A stretch of DNA of 64,000 nt, taken from the NCBI GenBank assembly GCA_947504035.1, contig CANNGA010000019.1, positions 1 to 64,000 of the forward strand, read 5' to 3'. The DNA comes from an uncultured Flavobacteriaceae bacterium (GTDB lineage: Bacteria; Bacteroidota; Bacteroidia; Flavobacteriales; Flavobacteriaceae). Shown here one piece after another: positions 29,676 to 39,287 of the stretch. Every line of letters begins with the position of its first letter. Position 1 is the first letter of the stretch. The notes beneath the pieces are model-generated. The model was given only the letters and a program-made list of their open reading frames with translations, was not told the origin of the DNA and did not search any database. The position numbers and the translations under genes are program-made.

Positions 29676-32600
29676 ATGGCTTTAAAAGTAGTGATTTCAC
29701 ATAAAACCGTATATAAATACGATAGAAGCGTAAATTTATCACCCCATATTTTCAGATTAAGACCTGCGCCACACAGCAGAACTCCTATAGAATCTTATGC
29801 TCTAAAAATCACTCCAGAAAATCATTTTTTTAATTGGCAACAAGATCCCTTTGGAAATTATCAAGCAAGGGTTATTTTTCCTGAAAAGACAAAAACACTT
29901 TCTATTGCTGTAGAAATTGTAGCGGACTTAAAAACCATTAATCCTTTTGATTTTTTTATTGAAAAAAGTGCTGAAGAGTATCCTTTTGAGTATACCGACA
30001 TTGTAAAAAAGGAATTGACCCCATATTTAGAAATAAACGATAAAGGGGAACAATTTGATGCTTTTATAGAGACGATAGATTACACGCCGAGAAAAACGAT
30101 TTATTTTTTAATAGACCTTAATCGAAAAATTTACGAATACCTTAGTTATAACATAAGACTACAACCAGGAGTACAAACTTCTGAAGAAACCTTAGCTTGT
30201 AAAACAGGATCTTGTAGAGATTATGCGTGGCTTTTTGTACAGGTGTTAAGACATCTTGGTTTTGCTGCACGGTTTGTATCTGGTTATATTGTGCAATTAA
30301 GTCCAGACGAACCTTCTTTAGATGGACCTTCGGGACCTGCTGAAGATTTTACAGATCTTCACGCTTGGACAGAAGTCTATCTGCCTGGAGCAGGTTGGAT
30401 TGGTCTTGATCCCACCTCAGGATTATTTGTAGGCGAAGGGCATATTCCCTTATCGTGCACCCCACATTATGAAAGTGCCGCTGCCGTAACAGGCATGTCT
30501 GATCCTTGTGAAACAGAATTTGAATTTAGCAACTCTGTAACCCGTATTCTAGAATCGCCAAGGGTTACAAAACCCTATACAGACGACCAATGGAAAGCCA
30601 TCTATAAAGTAGGGACTAAAGTTGAAAGAGATTTACAAAAAGGTGATGTTCGTCTTACTATGGGGGGCGAGCCTACCTTTGTATCTATAGATGATATGGA
30701 AGCTGCAGAATGGAACACCGCTGCCGATGGCCCTCATAAACGCGCACTCGCCAACACACTTACCAAACGCTTACTTCATAAAGTAGCCAAAGGCGGCATG
30801 TTGCATCATGCGCAGGGCAAATGGTACCCTGGAGAGCCTTTACCACGTTGGGAAATTCAATTGTATTGGCGAAAAGATGGTAAAAAAATATGGCATAACG
30901 AACACTTACTCTCTGCATTCTCTCCAAATCCTATGGTAAAAGAAGGGAGCGACTTGCTCTTTTTACAAACACTAAGCACCTATTTAGACGTCTCTTTAGA
31001 TTATATTATACCCGCTTATGAAGATGCCTTTTATATGCTTTGGGAACAGGGTAATCTGCCTGTAGACATCGACATTACTAAAGAAGGTAGTAAAGATTTA
31101 GTCACACAACGACTCGCACAAATATTAGAACAAGGCACGCATAAAGCTGTAGGCCATGTACTGCCTTTAAACAAATCTGGAGACCAATGGTTTTCTAGCA
31201 CGTGGTACTTTAGAAGACAGCACTTGCTTTTAACACCTGGTACATCGCCTTTAGGTTTAAGACTCCCTTTATCGAGCTTAGCTACGAAACCAGAATACGG
31301 TGTTTTTCCAGTGTATGAGCCAGACTTATTTAAGGAACGTAAAGCCTTACCGAGTTTTAAACGCGCCGTAAACCTACGTTACAAATCGGTTTTGGCTAAC
31401 GGGATTAGTACAGACAAACCCAAATACTTCGTTAAAACAGCTATTTCTGCAGAAATAAGAGATCAAAAGCTGTATTTATTCTTACCGCCTTTAGACGGTA
31501 TAGACGCCTTTTTAGATCTTATTGCAGCTATAGAAGCCACAGCCAAACACTTAAACATTCCTGTAATTCTAGAGGGGTATAACCCACCTCACGATAACAG
31601 AATTGAATCGATGAAAATTACGCCAGACCCTGGTGTGATCGAAGTTAATGTACACCCTATCTCTAATTGGGAAGATCTTGTTGCAAATACGTTTACCTTA
31701 TATGACGAAGCTAAAAAATCGCGTTTGGGTACCGAAAAATTCATGTTAGACGGGAAGCATACGGGAACTGGTGGAGGAAATCATGTAACGCTAGGGGGGA
31801 TTACCCCTGCCGACAGCCCTTTACTTAGAAAACCTAGTTTGCTAAGAAGTCTACTCACATTTTGGCAGCACCATCCGGGACTGTCCTATTTATTCTCGGG
31901 AGCTTTTGTGGGAGCTACGAGTCAGGCGCCTCGAATTGACGAAGCCCGAATGGAAAATTTATATGAGTTAGAAATTGCATTTAGCCAAATCCCTAAAGGT
32001 GGAGACGTGCCTTTTTGGCTCACCGACCGGCTATTTAGACACTTGCTTACAGATTTAACAGGAAATACGCACCGTGCCGAATTCTGTATTGATAAATTAT
32101 ACTCCCCAGACTCGTCTTCTGGCCGTTTGGGTATTTTAGAACTTCGGGGGTTCGATATGCCGCCACATGCTAAAATGAGTCTCGTACAAATGCTATTGGT
32201 ACGGGCGTTGGTAGCTTGGTTCTGGAAAAAACCTTACGAACATGATTTGGTACGATGGGGTACAGAACTTCATGACAAATTCCTTATTGAACACTACGTA
32301 CGTCAAGATATCAAAGACGTTGTGAAACAATTAAACAGAGCCGGATATAAATTTGAAGCCGATTGGTTCGATCCGTTTTTCGAATTTAGATTTCCACTAC
32401 ATGGTATGGTCGATATCGAGGATATCCATTTAGAATTAAGAGCAGCCATAGAACCTTGGAATGTTTTAGGAGAAGAAATGACCGGTGGTGGTACCGCCCG
32501 CTATGTGGATTCCTCTTTAGAACGCCTGCAGGTAAAAGTCTTTAATTTCACTCCAGAACGTTATGTGCTCACTTGTAATGGCGTTAAGATCCAATTGCAA

Positions 32601-33011
32601 CCTACAGGCACTAAAGGCGAATACGTTGCTGGTGTGAAATACAAAGCTTGGGATCCTCATTCTGCGCTTCACCCTACAATAGGTGTGGATACACCTTTAT
32701 CCTTTGATATTGTAGACACCTGGAATAGAAAATCTATTGGGGGTTGTAAATATTTCGTTGCACATCCTGGAGGGCGTTCTTACGATACTTTTCCTGTGAA
32801 TAGTTATGAAGCTGAGTCGAGACGTATCAACAGGTTTTGGGATATTGGTGAAGTACAAACTGAAGTCGATATTATTGAAGAAGTTAATGCGAATGATGTA
32901 AATTCGCCACTTAGAACGGTAACGGAAAGTGGGAGCCAACGCAAATATAGATTTAAAACAATTCCTGTTGATCCCGAATTTCCAAATACCTTAGATTTAC
33001 GTAAGAAATAA
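29676..33011 (+). CDS. Transglutaminase-like protein fused to DUF2126
   Basis: The 1111-residue product starts with a bacterial transglutaminase N-terminal beta domain (about 1-90) and a papain-fold transglutaminase core with the triad Cys180 (TGSCRDYAW), His229 (DLHAWTEVY) and Asp245 (GLDPTSG). From about residue 320 it continues as DUF2126, with MGGEPTF at 329-335 and TGTGGGNHVTLGG near 696-708. The Gly-rich histidine motif and LELRGFDMPPH recall ligases of the glutamine-synthetase fold; that link is my inference, helped by recollection of comparative work by Aravind's group on amidoligases. There is no signal peptide, so it is cytoplasmic. It heads a three-gene operon (10-bp and 9-bp gaps). 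In this family the papain fold may act as a peptidase or amidase rather than a crosslinker. Confidence 0.92.
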   Translation: MALKVVISHKTVYKYDRSVNLSPHIFRLRPAPHSRTPIESYALKITPENHFFNWQQDPFGNYQARVIFPEKTKTLSIAVEIVADLKTINPFDFFIEKSAEEYPFEYTDIVKKELTPYLEINDKGEQFDAFIETIDYTPRKTIYFLIDLNRKIYEYLSYNIRLQPGVQTSEETLACKTGSCRDYAWLFVQVLRHLGFAARFVSGYIVQLSPDEPSLDGPSGPAEDFTDLHAWTEVYLPGAGWIGLDPTSGLFVGEGHIPLSCTPHYESAAAVTGMSDPCETEFEFSNSVTRILESPRVTKPYTDDQWKAIYKVGTKVERDLQKGDVRLTMGGEPTFVSIDDMEAAEWNTAADGPHKRALANTLTKRLLHKVAKGGMLHHAQGKWYPGEPLPRWEIQLYWRKDGKKIWHNEHLLSAFSPNPMVKEGSDLLFLQTLSTYLDVSLDYIIPAYEDAFYMLWEQGNLPVDIDITKEGSKDLVTQRLAQILEQGTHKAVGHVLPLNKSGDQWFSSTWYFRRQHLLLTPGTSPLGLRLPLSSLATKPEYGVFPVYEPDLFKERKALPSFKRAVNLRYKSVLANGISTDKPKYFVKTAISAEIRDQKLYLFLPPLDGIDAFLDLIAAIEATAKHLNIPVILEGYNPPHDNRIESMKITPDPGVIEVNVHPISNWEDLVANTFTLYDEAKKSRLGTEKFMLDGKHTGTGGGNHVTLGGITPADSPLLRKPSLLRSLLTFWQHHPGLSYLFSGAFVGATSQAPRIDEARMENLYELEIAFSQIPKGGDVPFWLTDRLFRHLLTDLTGNTHRAEFCIDKLYSPDSSSGRLGILELRGFDMPPHAKMSLVQMLLVRALVAWFWKKPYEHDLVRWGTELHDKFLIEHYVRQDIKDVVKQLNRAGYKFEADWFDPFFEFRFPLHGMVDIEDIHLELRAAIEPWNVLGEEMTGGGTARYVDSSLERLQVKVFNFTPERYVLTCNGVKIQLQPTGTKGEYVAGVKYKAWDPHSALHPTIGVDTPLSFDIVDTWNRKSIGGCKYFVAHPGGRSYDTFPVNSYEAESRRINRFWDIGEVQTEVDIIEEVNANDVNSPLRTVTESGSQRKYRFKTIPVDPEFPNTLDLRKK

Positions 33012-33021
33012 ATACATCCCA

Positions 33022-35574
33022 ATGAACGCTGAAGTTGAATCGCTAACAGACACTTATTTTAATTCTGATGCTTATGATGAAATGTTTGAACCAGACATGA
33101 CGATCAAAGCTCCTTGGAACAATTTTTATCAAAATTTCAAAGATTTAGGTTGTGACGAACTCATATCCCGACAAAAAGAAATCGATTGGAATCTGTCTGA
33201 GAATGGAATTACCTATAACGTTTATAACGACCCTAATGGCTTAAACCGTCCTTGGAATTTAAACATCATTCCCTTTATAATGCACAAAAAGGAATGGGAA
33301 GAGGTAGAACGTGGTTTAAAGCAACGTGTGCATTTGTTAGACTTAGTCGTTAAAGATATTTATGGTGAACGTCAACTTTTAAAAAAAGGGATATTACCTC
33401 ATGAAGTCATCTTTGGGCATCGCGGTTTCTTGAGACAATGCGATGGGATTAGCCTAAACACTGAAAAATACTTATCGGTGTATGCAGCAGATTTATCTCG
33501 AGGGCCCGATGGTAGAATGTGGATGGTTAATGACAGGGTACAAACACCATCTGGCATGGGCTACTCTTTAGAAAATAGAACTGTAATTAGTAGCGTTTTA
33601 CCACAGATATACAAGCAAAATGCGATTACAGATCAGGATGGCTTTTTTAATAATTTCAATCAGCTTTTAGTCGATGCTGCTCCTAACAAGATCCAAAACC
33701 CTAATATTGTAGTTTTAACTCCTGGCCCTCATAACGAGACTTATTTTGAACATGCCTATTTGGCCTCCTATTTTGGCTATCCTCTAGTTAGAGGTAGTGA
33801 TTTATTGGTAAGAGACGGCAAGTTATGGATGAAGTCTTTGAAAGCCTTAAAACAAATTGATGTGGTGTACCGAAGGGTAGATGACATCTTTGTTGATCCT
33901 CTCGAATTACGAGAAGATTCGTATTTAGGTGTAGCGGGCTTACTAGATGTGGTACGCCGCAAAAATGTAAGTATTGTGAATCCTGTTGGCGTTGGTGTTA
34001 TTGAAAACTCGGGACTTATCCCGTTTATGCCAGCTATTGCCAAGTTTTTTTTAGATGAAAAACTTATTTTACCACAAATCGCAACATGGTGGTGCGGCCA
34101 GAAAAAGGAATTAGATCATGTTATCGCTAATATTTCTAAATTGGTGATTAAGCGTATTGACCGTTCTAGTAGAGAAACAATTGTCTTTACCGAATTTTTA
34201 AGTCCTGAAGCTCTAGAGGCTTTAATTCTCAAAATAAAAAACAAACCGCATTTGTACGTTGCTCAAGAAAAAATCACCTTTTCTACAGCGCCTAACTTTA
34301 CTAAAGGGAAGTTAGAACCCCGAAATATGGTTTGCAGAGCCTTTGCCATTGCCAATAAAGACCATTACGACATCATGTCTGGTGGTTTGGTGCGTGTCTC
34401 TTCTACCGAAGATGTGCGCGTAAGCAACCAACGCGGCGGTACCAGTAAAGATTTTTGCATTATAGATGAAACTTATAAAAAAACACGAAAGTCTAACTAC
34501 TTTAATAGTTTTTCTTCAAATGCGACCGAACTTAGTGATTTACCCAGCCTAACTGCCGAAAATCTCTACTGGGCGGGGCGTTATGTTGGTAGGGCCTTAA
34601 TTACTAGCAGACATTTACGTACCGTTTTAAAAGAAGTTGCTAATAGTGATACGGCAATTGATTTGAAAGCAGACAATAAAATCACCACCTTATTACAAAC
34701 CATCACTCAACTTACAAATGCGTATCCAGGCTTTATAGGTTCTAAAGGCGAACCTATGGTAAGTGATGTTAAAAAAGAACTCATTGCTTTAGTTGTTGAT
34801 AAAACAAAATCTGGAAGCTTGGCGCATACCATTTCTATGTTTAGCAATTCGTATTATTCGATTCGTAATTTATGGTCTACAGACATGTGGCGTGTTTTTG
34901 ATAGTATCCACAAATTATGGAATCCTATACTTAAAGAAGCTACAGACAATTTAAGCTACAAACGTATTATCAAAGTACTAGATCAATTAATTACTAGAAT
35001 TATTGCCTTTATGGGCTTAATTGAAGAAAGTATCCTTGTAGAACAAGGCCTTCTACTCTACTTTATTGGTCTTAATTTAGAGCGTGCTATCTTAAATACT
35101 ACCAGTTACCAAAGTATGTTAACCATTGCTACTGAAGAACACGTTGAATATGAAATTTTAGAAGCTATGCTGCACAGCCATGAAAGCTTAAATATTTACA
35201 GGTATAGCTACCGTTCTCATATTAACATAGAATCTGTACTTTCTCTTGTGCTCCTTAATACGAAATACGCGCGCTCGCTTACCTTTTTGGTAGGGCGACT
35301 TAAAAAAGACATCAGCCGTTTGCCACACTCTAAAATAGATGCTGGTCTACAGGATTACGAAAAAGCCATTTTTGAAGCCTATTCTAAACTAAGATTGTCC
35401 TCTACCCAAACATTAGCACTAGTCTCTGAAGAACAAACTCAAGAAAGAGTCGCATTAGAAACACTTTTAACAGAGCTTAAAGCCTTGTTCTATGATACCA
35501 CTAAGGCTATTGCCGATACGTATTTCAATCACAGTAAAGACCAAAACCAATTAACCTTACAAAATTTTAGCTAG
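33022..35574 (+). CDS. Circularly permuted ATP-grasp protein fused to an alpha-E domain
   Basis: The 850-residue product joins a type 2 circularly permuted ATP-grasp domain (about 25-480; landmarks VYAADLSRGPDGR, QTPSGMGYSLENRT, VLTPGPHNETYFEHAYL, VDVVYRRVDD) to an alpha-helical alpha-E/DUF403 domain (about 508-830; landmarks ENLYWAGRYVGRA and GLNLERA). Compared with the other ATP-grasp in this window, the nucleotide loop is changed: LVIKRIDRSSRETIVF at 374-388 lacks the GGYG turn, and NQRGGTSKDF replaces SSQGGGSKDTW. In the alpha-E part, YVGRA replaces YIERS. Reduced or altered catalysis is possible, or this may simply be the norm of the fused subfamily. It lies between two transglutaminase genes. 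Confidence 0.92.
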   Translation: MNAEVESLTDTYFNSDAYDEMFEPDMTIKAPWNNFYQNFKDLGCDELISRQKEIDWNLSENGITYNVYNDPNGLNRPWNLNIIPFIMHKKEWEEVERGLKQRVHLLDLVVKDIYGERQLLKKGILPHEVIFGHRGFLRQCDGISLNTEKYLSVYAADLSRGPDGRMWMVNDRVQTPSGMGYSLENRTVISSVLPQIYKQNAITDQDGFFNNFNQLLVDAAPNKIQNPNIVVLTPGPHNETYFEHAYLASYFGYPLVRGSDLLVRDGKLWMKSLKALKQIDVVYRRVDDIFVDPLELREDSYLGVAGLLDVVRRKNVSIVNPVGVGVIENSGLIPFMPAIAKFFLDEKLILPQIATWWCGQKKELDHVIANISKLVIKRIDRSSRETIVFTEFLSPEALEALILKIKNKPHLYVAQEKITFSTAPNFTKGKLEPRNMVCRAFAIANKDHYDIMSGGLVRVSSTEDVRVSNQRGGTSKDFCIIDETYKKTRKSNYFNSFSSNATELSDLPSLTAENLYWAGRYVGRALITSRHLRTVLKEVANSDTAIDLKADNKITTLLQTITQLTNAYPGFIGSKGEPMVSDVKKELIALVVDKTKSGSLAHTISMFSNSYYSIRNLWSTDMWRVFDSIHKLWNPILKEATDNLSYKRIIKVLDQLITRIIAFMGLIEESILVEQGLLLYFIGLNLERAILNTTSYQSMLTIATEEHVEYEILEAMLHSHESLNIYRYSYRSHINIESVLSLVLLNTKYARSLTFLVGRLKKDISRLPHSKIDAGLQDYEKAIFEAYSKLRLSSTQTLALVSEEQTQERVALETLLTELKALFYDTTKAIADTYFNHSKDQNQLTLQNFS

Positions 35575-35583
35575 CCTAAGACT

Positions 35584-36477
35584 ATGGATTTTTTAATCAC
35601 ACACATTACTGAATATAGTTATAACGAACCCGTTGTCTTTTGTCATAATATAGCCACCATTAAACCCCGTGTTTCTGCTGGTCAAACTATTTTAGAATAC
35701 GCTATTGATATTGCACCTCAACCGACGCAATTTTCTGAACGCTCAGATTTTTTCGGGAATAACATTACCCGTTTTTCAATAGAAAAAGAGCATGAAAAAT
35801 TAACCGTGGTCTCTAAGTGCAAAATTAAGCGCGATTACACGGCTATTAAAGACAGTTTCTTCTCTAAAAAATGCACGGCCATTACTTTAGAAAACGCATT
35901 GGAAACTTTAAATCTTAATGCGCCTAATAACTTTGATTCTAAACAATTTATATTAGATTCTATTTTAATCCGGAACAGTAAACCTAATATTAAAGCTTAT
36001 GCATTGGCATCTTTTAAGCCCAATCGCTCTGTTTTTGAGGCTACCAATGAATTAATGCAGCGCATATACACCGATTTTAAATTTGTATCGGGCTTTACAA
36101 GTGTGTCTACGCCTTTGGATGTTGTTATGGAAGAGAAAAAAGGGGTCTGTCAAGATTTTGCACAAGTTGCTATTGCCTGTTTAAGAAGTGTGGGGCTTCC
36201 TGGGCGTTATATTAGTGGGTATATTGAAACATTACCGCCCCCTGGGAAACCTAAACTGGTAGGTGCAGATGCATCTCATGCTTGGTTTGCTGTGTTTATT
36301 CCTGGGTTTGGTTGGGTAGATTTCGACCCTACTAATAACAAAATTCCAGAGAACCAGCATATTGTAGTGGGTTGGGGTAGAGATTATTACGACGTACCTC
36401 CTCTAAAAGGCGTGGTTTACAGTTCGGGGAGAAGTAGTCTTAAAGTCTCTGTTGATATAAAGGCACTAGGGAACTAA
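35584..36477 (+). CDS. Transglutaminase-like protein (second copy, short)
   Basis: The 297-residue product has the N-terminal beta domain (FLITHITEYSYNEPVVFCHN) and a transglutaminase core with Cys189 (KGVCQDFAQ), His232 (ASHAWFAVFIPG) and Asp248 (VDFDPTNN). It ends with the family tail RDYYDVPPLKGVVY. No signal peptide is present. It is the last gene of the plus-strand operon and converges on the 26-codon frame of the minus-strand set. Confidence 0.93.
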   Translation: MDFLITHITEYSYNEPVVFCHNIATIKPRVSAGQTILEYAIDIAPQPTQFSERSDFFGNNITRFSIEKEHEKLTVVSKCKIKRDYTAIKDSFFSKKCTAITLENALETLNLNAPNNFDSKQFILDSILIRNSKPNIKAYALASFKPNRSVFEATNELMQRIYTDFKFVSGFTSVSTPLDVVMEEKKGVCQDFAQVAIACLRSVGLPGRYISGYIETLPPPGKPKLVGADASHAWFAVFIPGFGWVDFDPTNNKIPENQHIVVGWGRDYYDVPPLKGVVYSSGRSSLKVSVDIKALGN

Positions 36478-36549
36478 AAACTCATGTGCATAGACTATTT
36501 CGATAGAACAAACCGCATGGCTAAGCTATAAAAAAAGAAAACAGACCTA

Positions 36550-36630
36550 CTACTGCTGTTGCTGCTGTTGAATAATTGCTATTTGGGCGGCTTCTGTTAC
36601 CGTTTTAGGTTGTTGTGGTGCTTCTTCCAT
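36550..36630 (-). CDS. Candidate 26-residue Gln-rich peptide, translationally coupled to alpha-E
   Basis: The ATG at 36630-36628 shares one base with the alpha-E stop codon (TAATG), a classic coupling arrangement. The frame runs 26 codons to a double stop TAGTAG. The predicted product begins MEEAPQQPK, continues TVTEAAQIAII and ends in six glutamines; nine of 26 residues are Gln and there is one Lys (position 9). The six terminal codons are two copies of CAACAGCAG. A T-rich stretch follows at 36531-36541. I do not recognise the peptide. Its coupling to ATP-grasp and alpha-E genes and its Gln content suggest a substrate or leader for amide-forming or transglutaminase enzymes next door; this is inference. 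It could also be a chance frame, since TAATG is frequent in AT-rich DNA. Confidence 0.5.
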   Translation of the reverse strand: MEEAPQQPKTVTEAAQIAIIQQQQQQ

Positions 36631-37586
36631 TAGGATTCAATATAAAAAAATTCCTTTTGCATTTTTTTACTTATCTTAAATAAGTTTTCTAGTATTTTCT
36701 CGATAAAGGTTCTAAAATCTACTTCTATTTCTTCGGTATATTTATATTGGTATTCTGTATATACCTTGTTTACTAAAAATGCTGTAGAATCTTTAGAGGG
36801 TTTCTTTTCATTAGAGAGAAACTCGATATGTCTTGATATTTCAGAAAGGCTGTTTATTACAGATCGAGGACATTTTGGGTTTAAAATTAAAAACTCTAAG
36901 GTGTTATAACTTTTAGGGCTTTCCTTTTCATAACGCATCATCATATCGTACGATTCTACACAGCGTAATAAAGTCGACCATTCTAGCACTGGCGACACTA
37001 AAAAACCTTTTTCTTTTTTTAATTCTATAGCTTGAATGTCTATATATTTAGAATGAATGATACGGATTACCTGCGTGGCGCGTTCCATATTCACCCCTAA
37101 TTTTATCACAGAAAACACTTCGTCATAAAGTAAAGTGCTTCTAATTTTGGCCTTAGTGATTGCTGTGAATTCCATAACATTACTGGTAAATTCATACAGG
37201 CCTCGCTTCACCAAATGATCTACAGAATAGTTCAGTACAAAATGGTAAAATTTATTTATAGCTTCATACAATTCTGTAGAAATTAAATCTCTTGCACTAT
37301 GGGCATTTTCACGTGCAAGCTTAACAGCATTAATTATAGAATACCTTTTATCTGGGTTTAATGTAATGTTATACAACACATCGGCCTCAATCACAAGTTC
37401 TCCTTCTTTACAAGGATCTCCTACCATAAACATTAAAGACTTAAGTACAAAGTCTCGAGACTGAGACAACTCATCGGGTGCATCTAATGATGAAAAATAA
37501 TTCACCCTTAAATATCTTGCAACATGTTCTGAACGTTCAATATATCTGCCCATCCAAAATAAATTATTAGCGACTCTTGCTAGCAT
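36630..37586 (-). CDS. Alpha-E domain protein (DUF403), stand-alone
   Basis: The 318-residue all-helical product has the family start MLARVANNLFWMGRYIERSEHVARYL and the repeated signature LGVNMERATQVIRII. Alpha-E proteins accompany type 2 circularly permuted ATP-grasp proteins in many bacteria and are thought to support an uncharacterised peptide or amide ligation; no enzymatic activity is established. The start is 6 bp after the ATP-grasp stop. The stop overlaps the start of the Gln-rich reading frame. The conserved Glu of YIER, lost in the fused paralogue, is present here. Confidence 0.93.
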   Translation of the reverse strand: MLARVANNLFWMGRYIERSEHVARYLRVNYFSSLDAPDELSQSRDFVLKSLMFMVGDPCKEGELVIEADVLYNITLNPDKRYSIINAVKLARENAHSARDLISTELYEAINKFYHFVLNYSVDHLVKRGLYEFTSNVMEFTAITKAKIRSTLLYDEVFSVIKLGVNMERATQVIRIIHSKYIDIQAIELKKEKGFLVSPVLEWSTLLRCVESYDMMMRYEKESPKSYNTLEFLILNPKCPRSVINSLSEISRHIEFLSNEKKPSKDSTAFLVNKVYTEYQYKYTEEIEVDFRTFIEKILENLFKISKKMQKEFFYIES

Positions 37587-37592
37587 ATACCT

Positions 37593-39062
37593 CTACTTTT
37601 TTAAAACCCAAGTATCTTTGGATCCTCCTCCTTGTGAAGAATTTACAATTAAATTTCCTTTTTTTAAAGCAACTCTGGTCAAACCACTTTTTAGCACATA
37701 ACTCTTATTTTCACCTAATAATGTAAATGTGCGAAGGTCGACATGCCTTGGCTCAAAAGACTTTTCATCTTCAATATAAGTGGCATGTACAGACAGCGCC
37801 ATTATAGGTTGCGCGATATATTTTCTAGGGTGTTCTAAAATGGTAGCCTTTACGGCTTCTATTTCTGTATCCGTTAATTTATTTCCTATAGAAATTCCAT
37901 ATCCTCCTGCTTCATCCACAGGCTTTATAACTAGGCTTTTAATATTATCTAACACATACTCCAAATCCTTAGGATCACTACAGTGATAGGTATGCACATT
38001 CTTTAATATGGGGGTTTCTTTTAAATAATAGTCTATAATTTGCGGCATATAGGTATAGATGGCCTTATCGTCTGCCACGCCAGTCCCTGGTGCATTTACC
38101 AAACAAACATTTCCTTTTTTATAGGCAGAAAACAACCCTGGTACACCCAATACCGAATCGGGATTAAAGACTTCGGGGTCTAAAAAACTATCGTCTATAC
38201 GTCTATAGATCACATCAACCTTTTCGGGACCATTTATTGTACGCATGTAAACAAAATGGTTCTCTACAAAAAGATCTCTTCCTTCTACAAGTTCTACCCC
38301 CATCCCTTTGGCCAAATACGAATGCTCGTAATAGGCAGAATTAAAAACGCCTGGCGTAAGCACGACACATATGGGTTTATCTACGCCTTTAGGCTTTACA
38401 GTTTCTAAAATGCTTAGTAAATTCTCAGAATAATCTGTTACCGTGTGTATCTTATATTTATCGAAGACACCAAATAATGCTCTTTTAAGCGTGGTACGGT
38501 TGCATATCACATAGCTCACTCCCGAAGGACATCTAATATTATCTTCTAGTACATAATAAGCCCCATCTGAATGTTTGATTAAGTCTGTTCCAGAAATATG
38601 ATTATAAATCCCCCCTGGAGGATCGAATCCCTTCATTTCTTTAAGGTAATTTGAGGAAGAGTCTATAAGCGCTTTAGGCACGATGCCGTCTTTTATGATA
38701 TTTTGATCGTGGTATAAATCCTTTAAAAAAAGGTTCAATGCTTTGCTACGCTGCAACACCCCCTTTTCGATATGTTCCCACTCTTCGTGATCTATAATTC
38801 TAGGAAATAAATCGAATGGAAATATCTTTTCTTTAGTCTCGTTATTGCCGTAAACTTGAAACGTAATCCCTTGATTAAAAAAAGAGGTCTTAGCATATTC
38901 GTTTAAAGCCTCGAAATCCATAACGCTATGACTTCCGTAAAGATCAAATAACGTTTTGTAAATAGCTTTTACATCATTGTTTTCATCAAACACTTCATCC
39001 AAAATATCTTTATCGAAAGTATAAGAAGAAAAAATAGGCAAGTCTTTATGCATAAGGTACAT
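37593..39062 (-). CDS. Type 2 circularly permuted ATP-grasp protein, canonical
   Basis: The 489-residue product contains all family landmarks: EDNIRCPSGVSYVICNRT (173-190), LTPGVFNSAYYEHSYLA, VDVIYRRIDDSFLDP, the ATP-binding segment SLVIKPVDEAGGYG with Lys380 and the Gly turn at 386-389, EPRHVDLRTF (437-446) and SSQGGGSKDTW (475-485). ATP-grasp enzymes activate a carboxylate as acyl phosphate and join it to an amine; the substrates of this family are unknown. It is first in the minus-strand set and cotranscribed with alpha-E. An ATG at codon 4 is an alternative start. Confidence 0.94.
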   Translation of the reverse strand: MYLMHKDLPIFSSYTFDKDILDEVFDENNDVKAIYKTLFDLYGSHSVMDFEALNEYAKTSFFNQGITFQVYGNNETKEKIFPFDLFPRIIDHEEWEHIEKGVLQRSKALNLFLKDLYHDQNIIKDGIVPKALIDSSSNYLKEMKGFDPPGGIYNHISGTDLIKHSDGAYYVLEDNIRCPSGVSYVICNRTTLKRALFGVFDKYKIHTVTDYSENLLSILETVKPKGVDKPICVVLTPGVFNSAYYEHSYLAKGMGVELVEGRDLFVENHFVYMRTINGPEKVDVIYRRIDDSFLDPEVFNPDSVLGVPGLFSAYKKGNVCLVNAPGTGVADDKAIYTYMPQIIDYYLKETPILKNVHTYHCSDPKDLEYVLDNIKSLVIKPVDEAGGYGISIGNKLTDTEIEAVKATILEHPRKYIAQPIMALSVHATYIEDEKSFEPRHVDLRTFTLLGENKSYVLKSGLTRVALKKGNLIVNSSQGGGSKDTWVLKK

Positions 39063-39287
39063 CTTAAATTCTTATCCAATATATGAATTTCATAAGTGAC
39101 CCTATACGACAATTCAATAAAAATTCTGTACTATTATGATGATATTAACAAAAAAATGTATCTAATAAATTATCTTTTTATCAGCGCCTAATAAAGAAAG
39201 TAAAAGCGTCTTTGTGTAATCATATTTCCTACACAGAAATGCTACTATAAATAGGGAACTGAAGCCCCACAAATACTTTATGTCGTT

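Noticed and set aside
36484-36531. Plus-strand 15-codon open frame just after the second transglutaminase gene
   Set aside because: It is very short, has no coupling to the upstream stop and no repeat or composition signal; it is likely chance. The minus-strand frame opposite is better supported.
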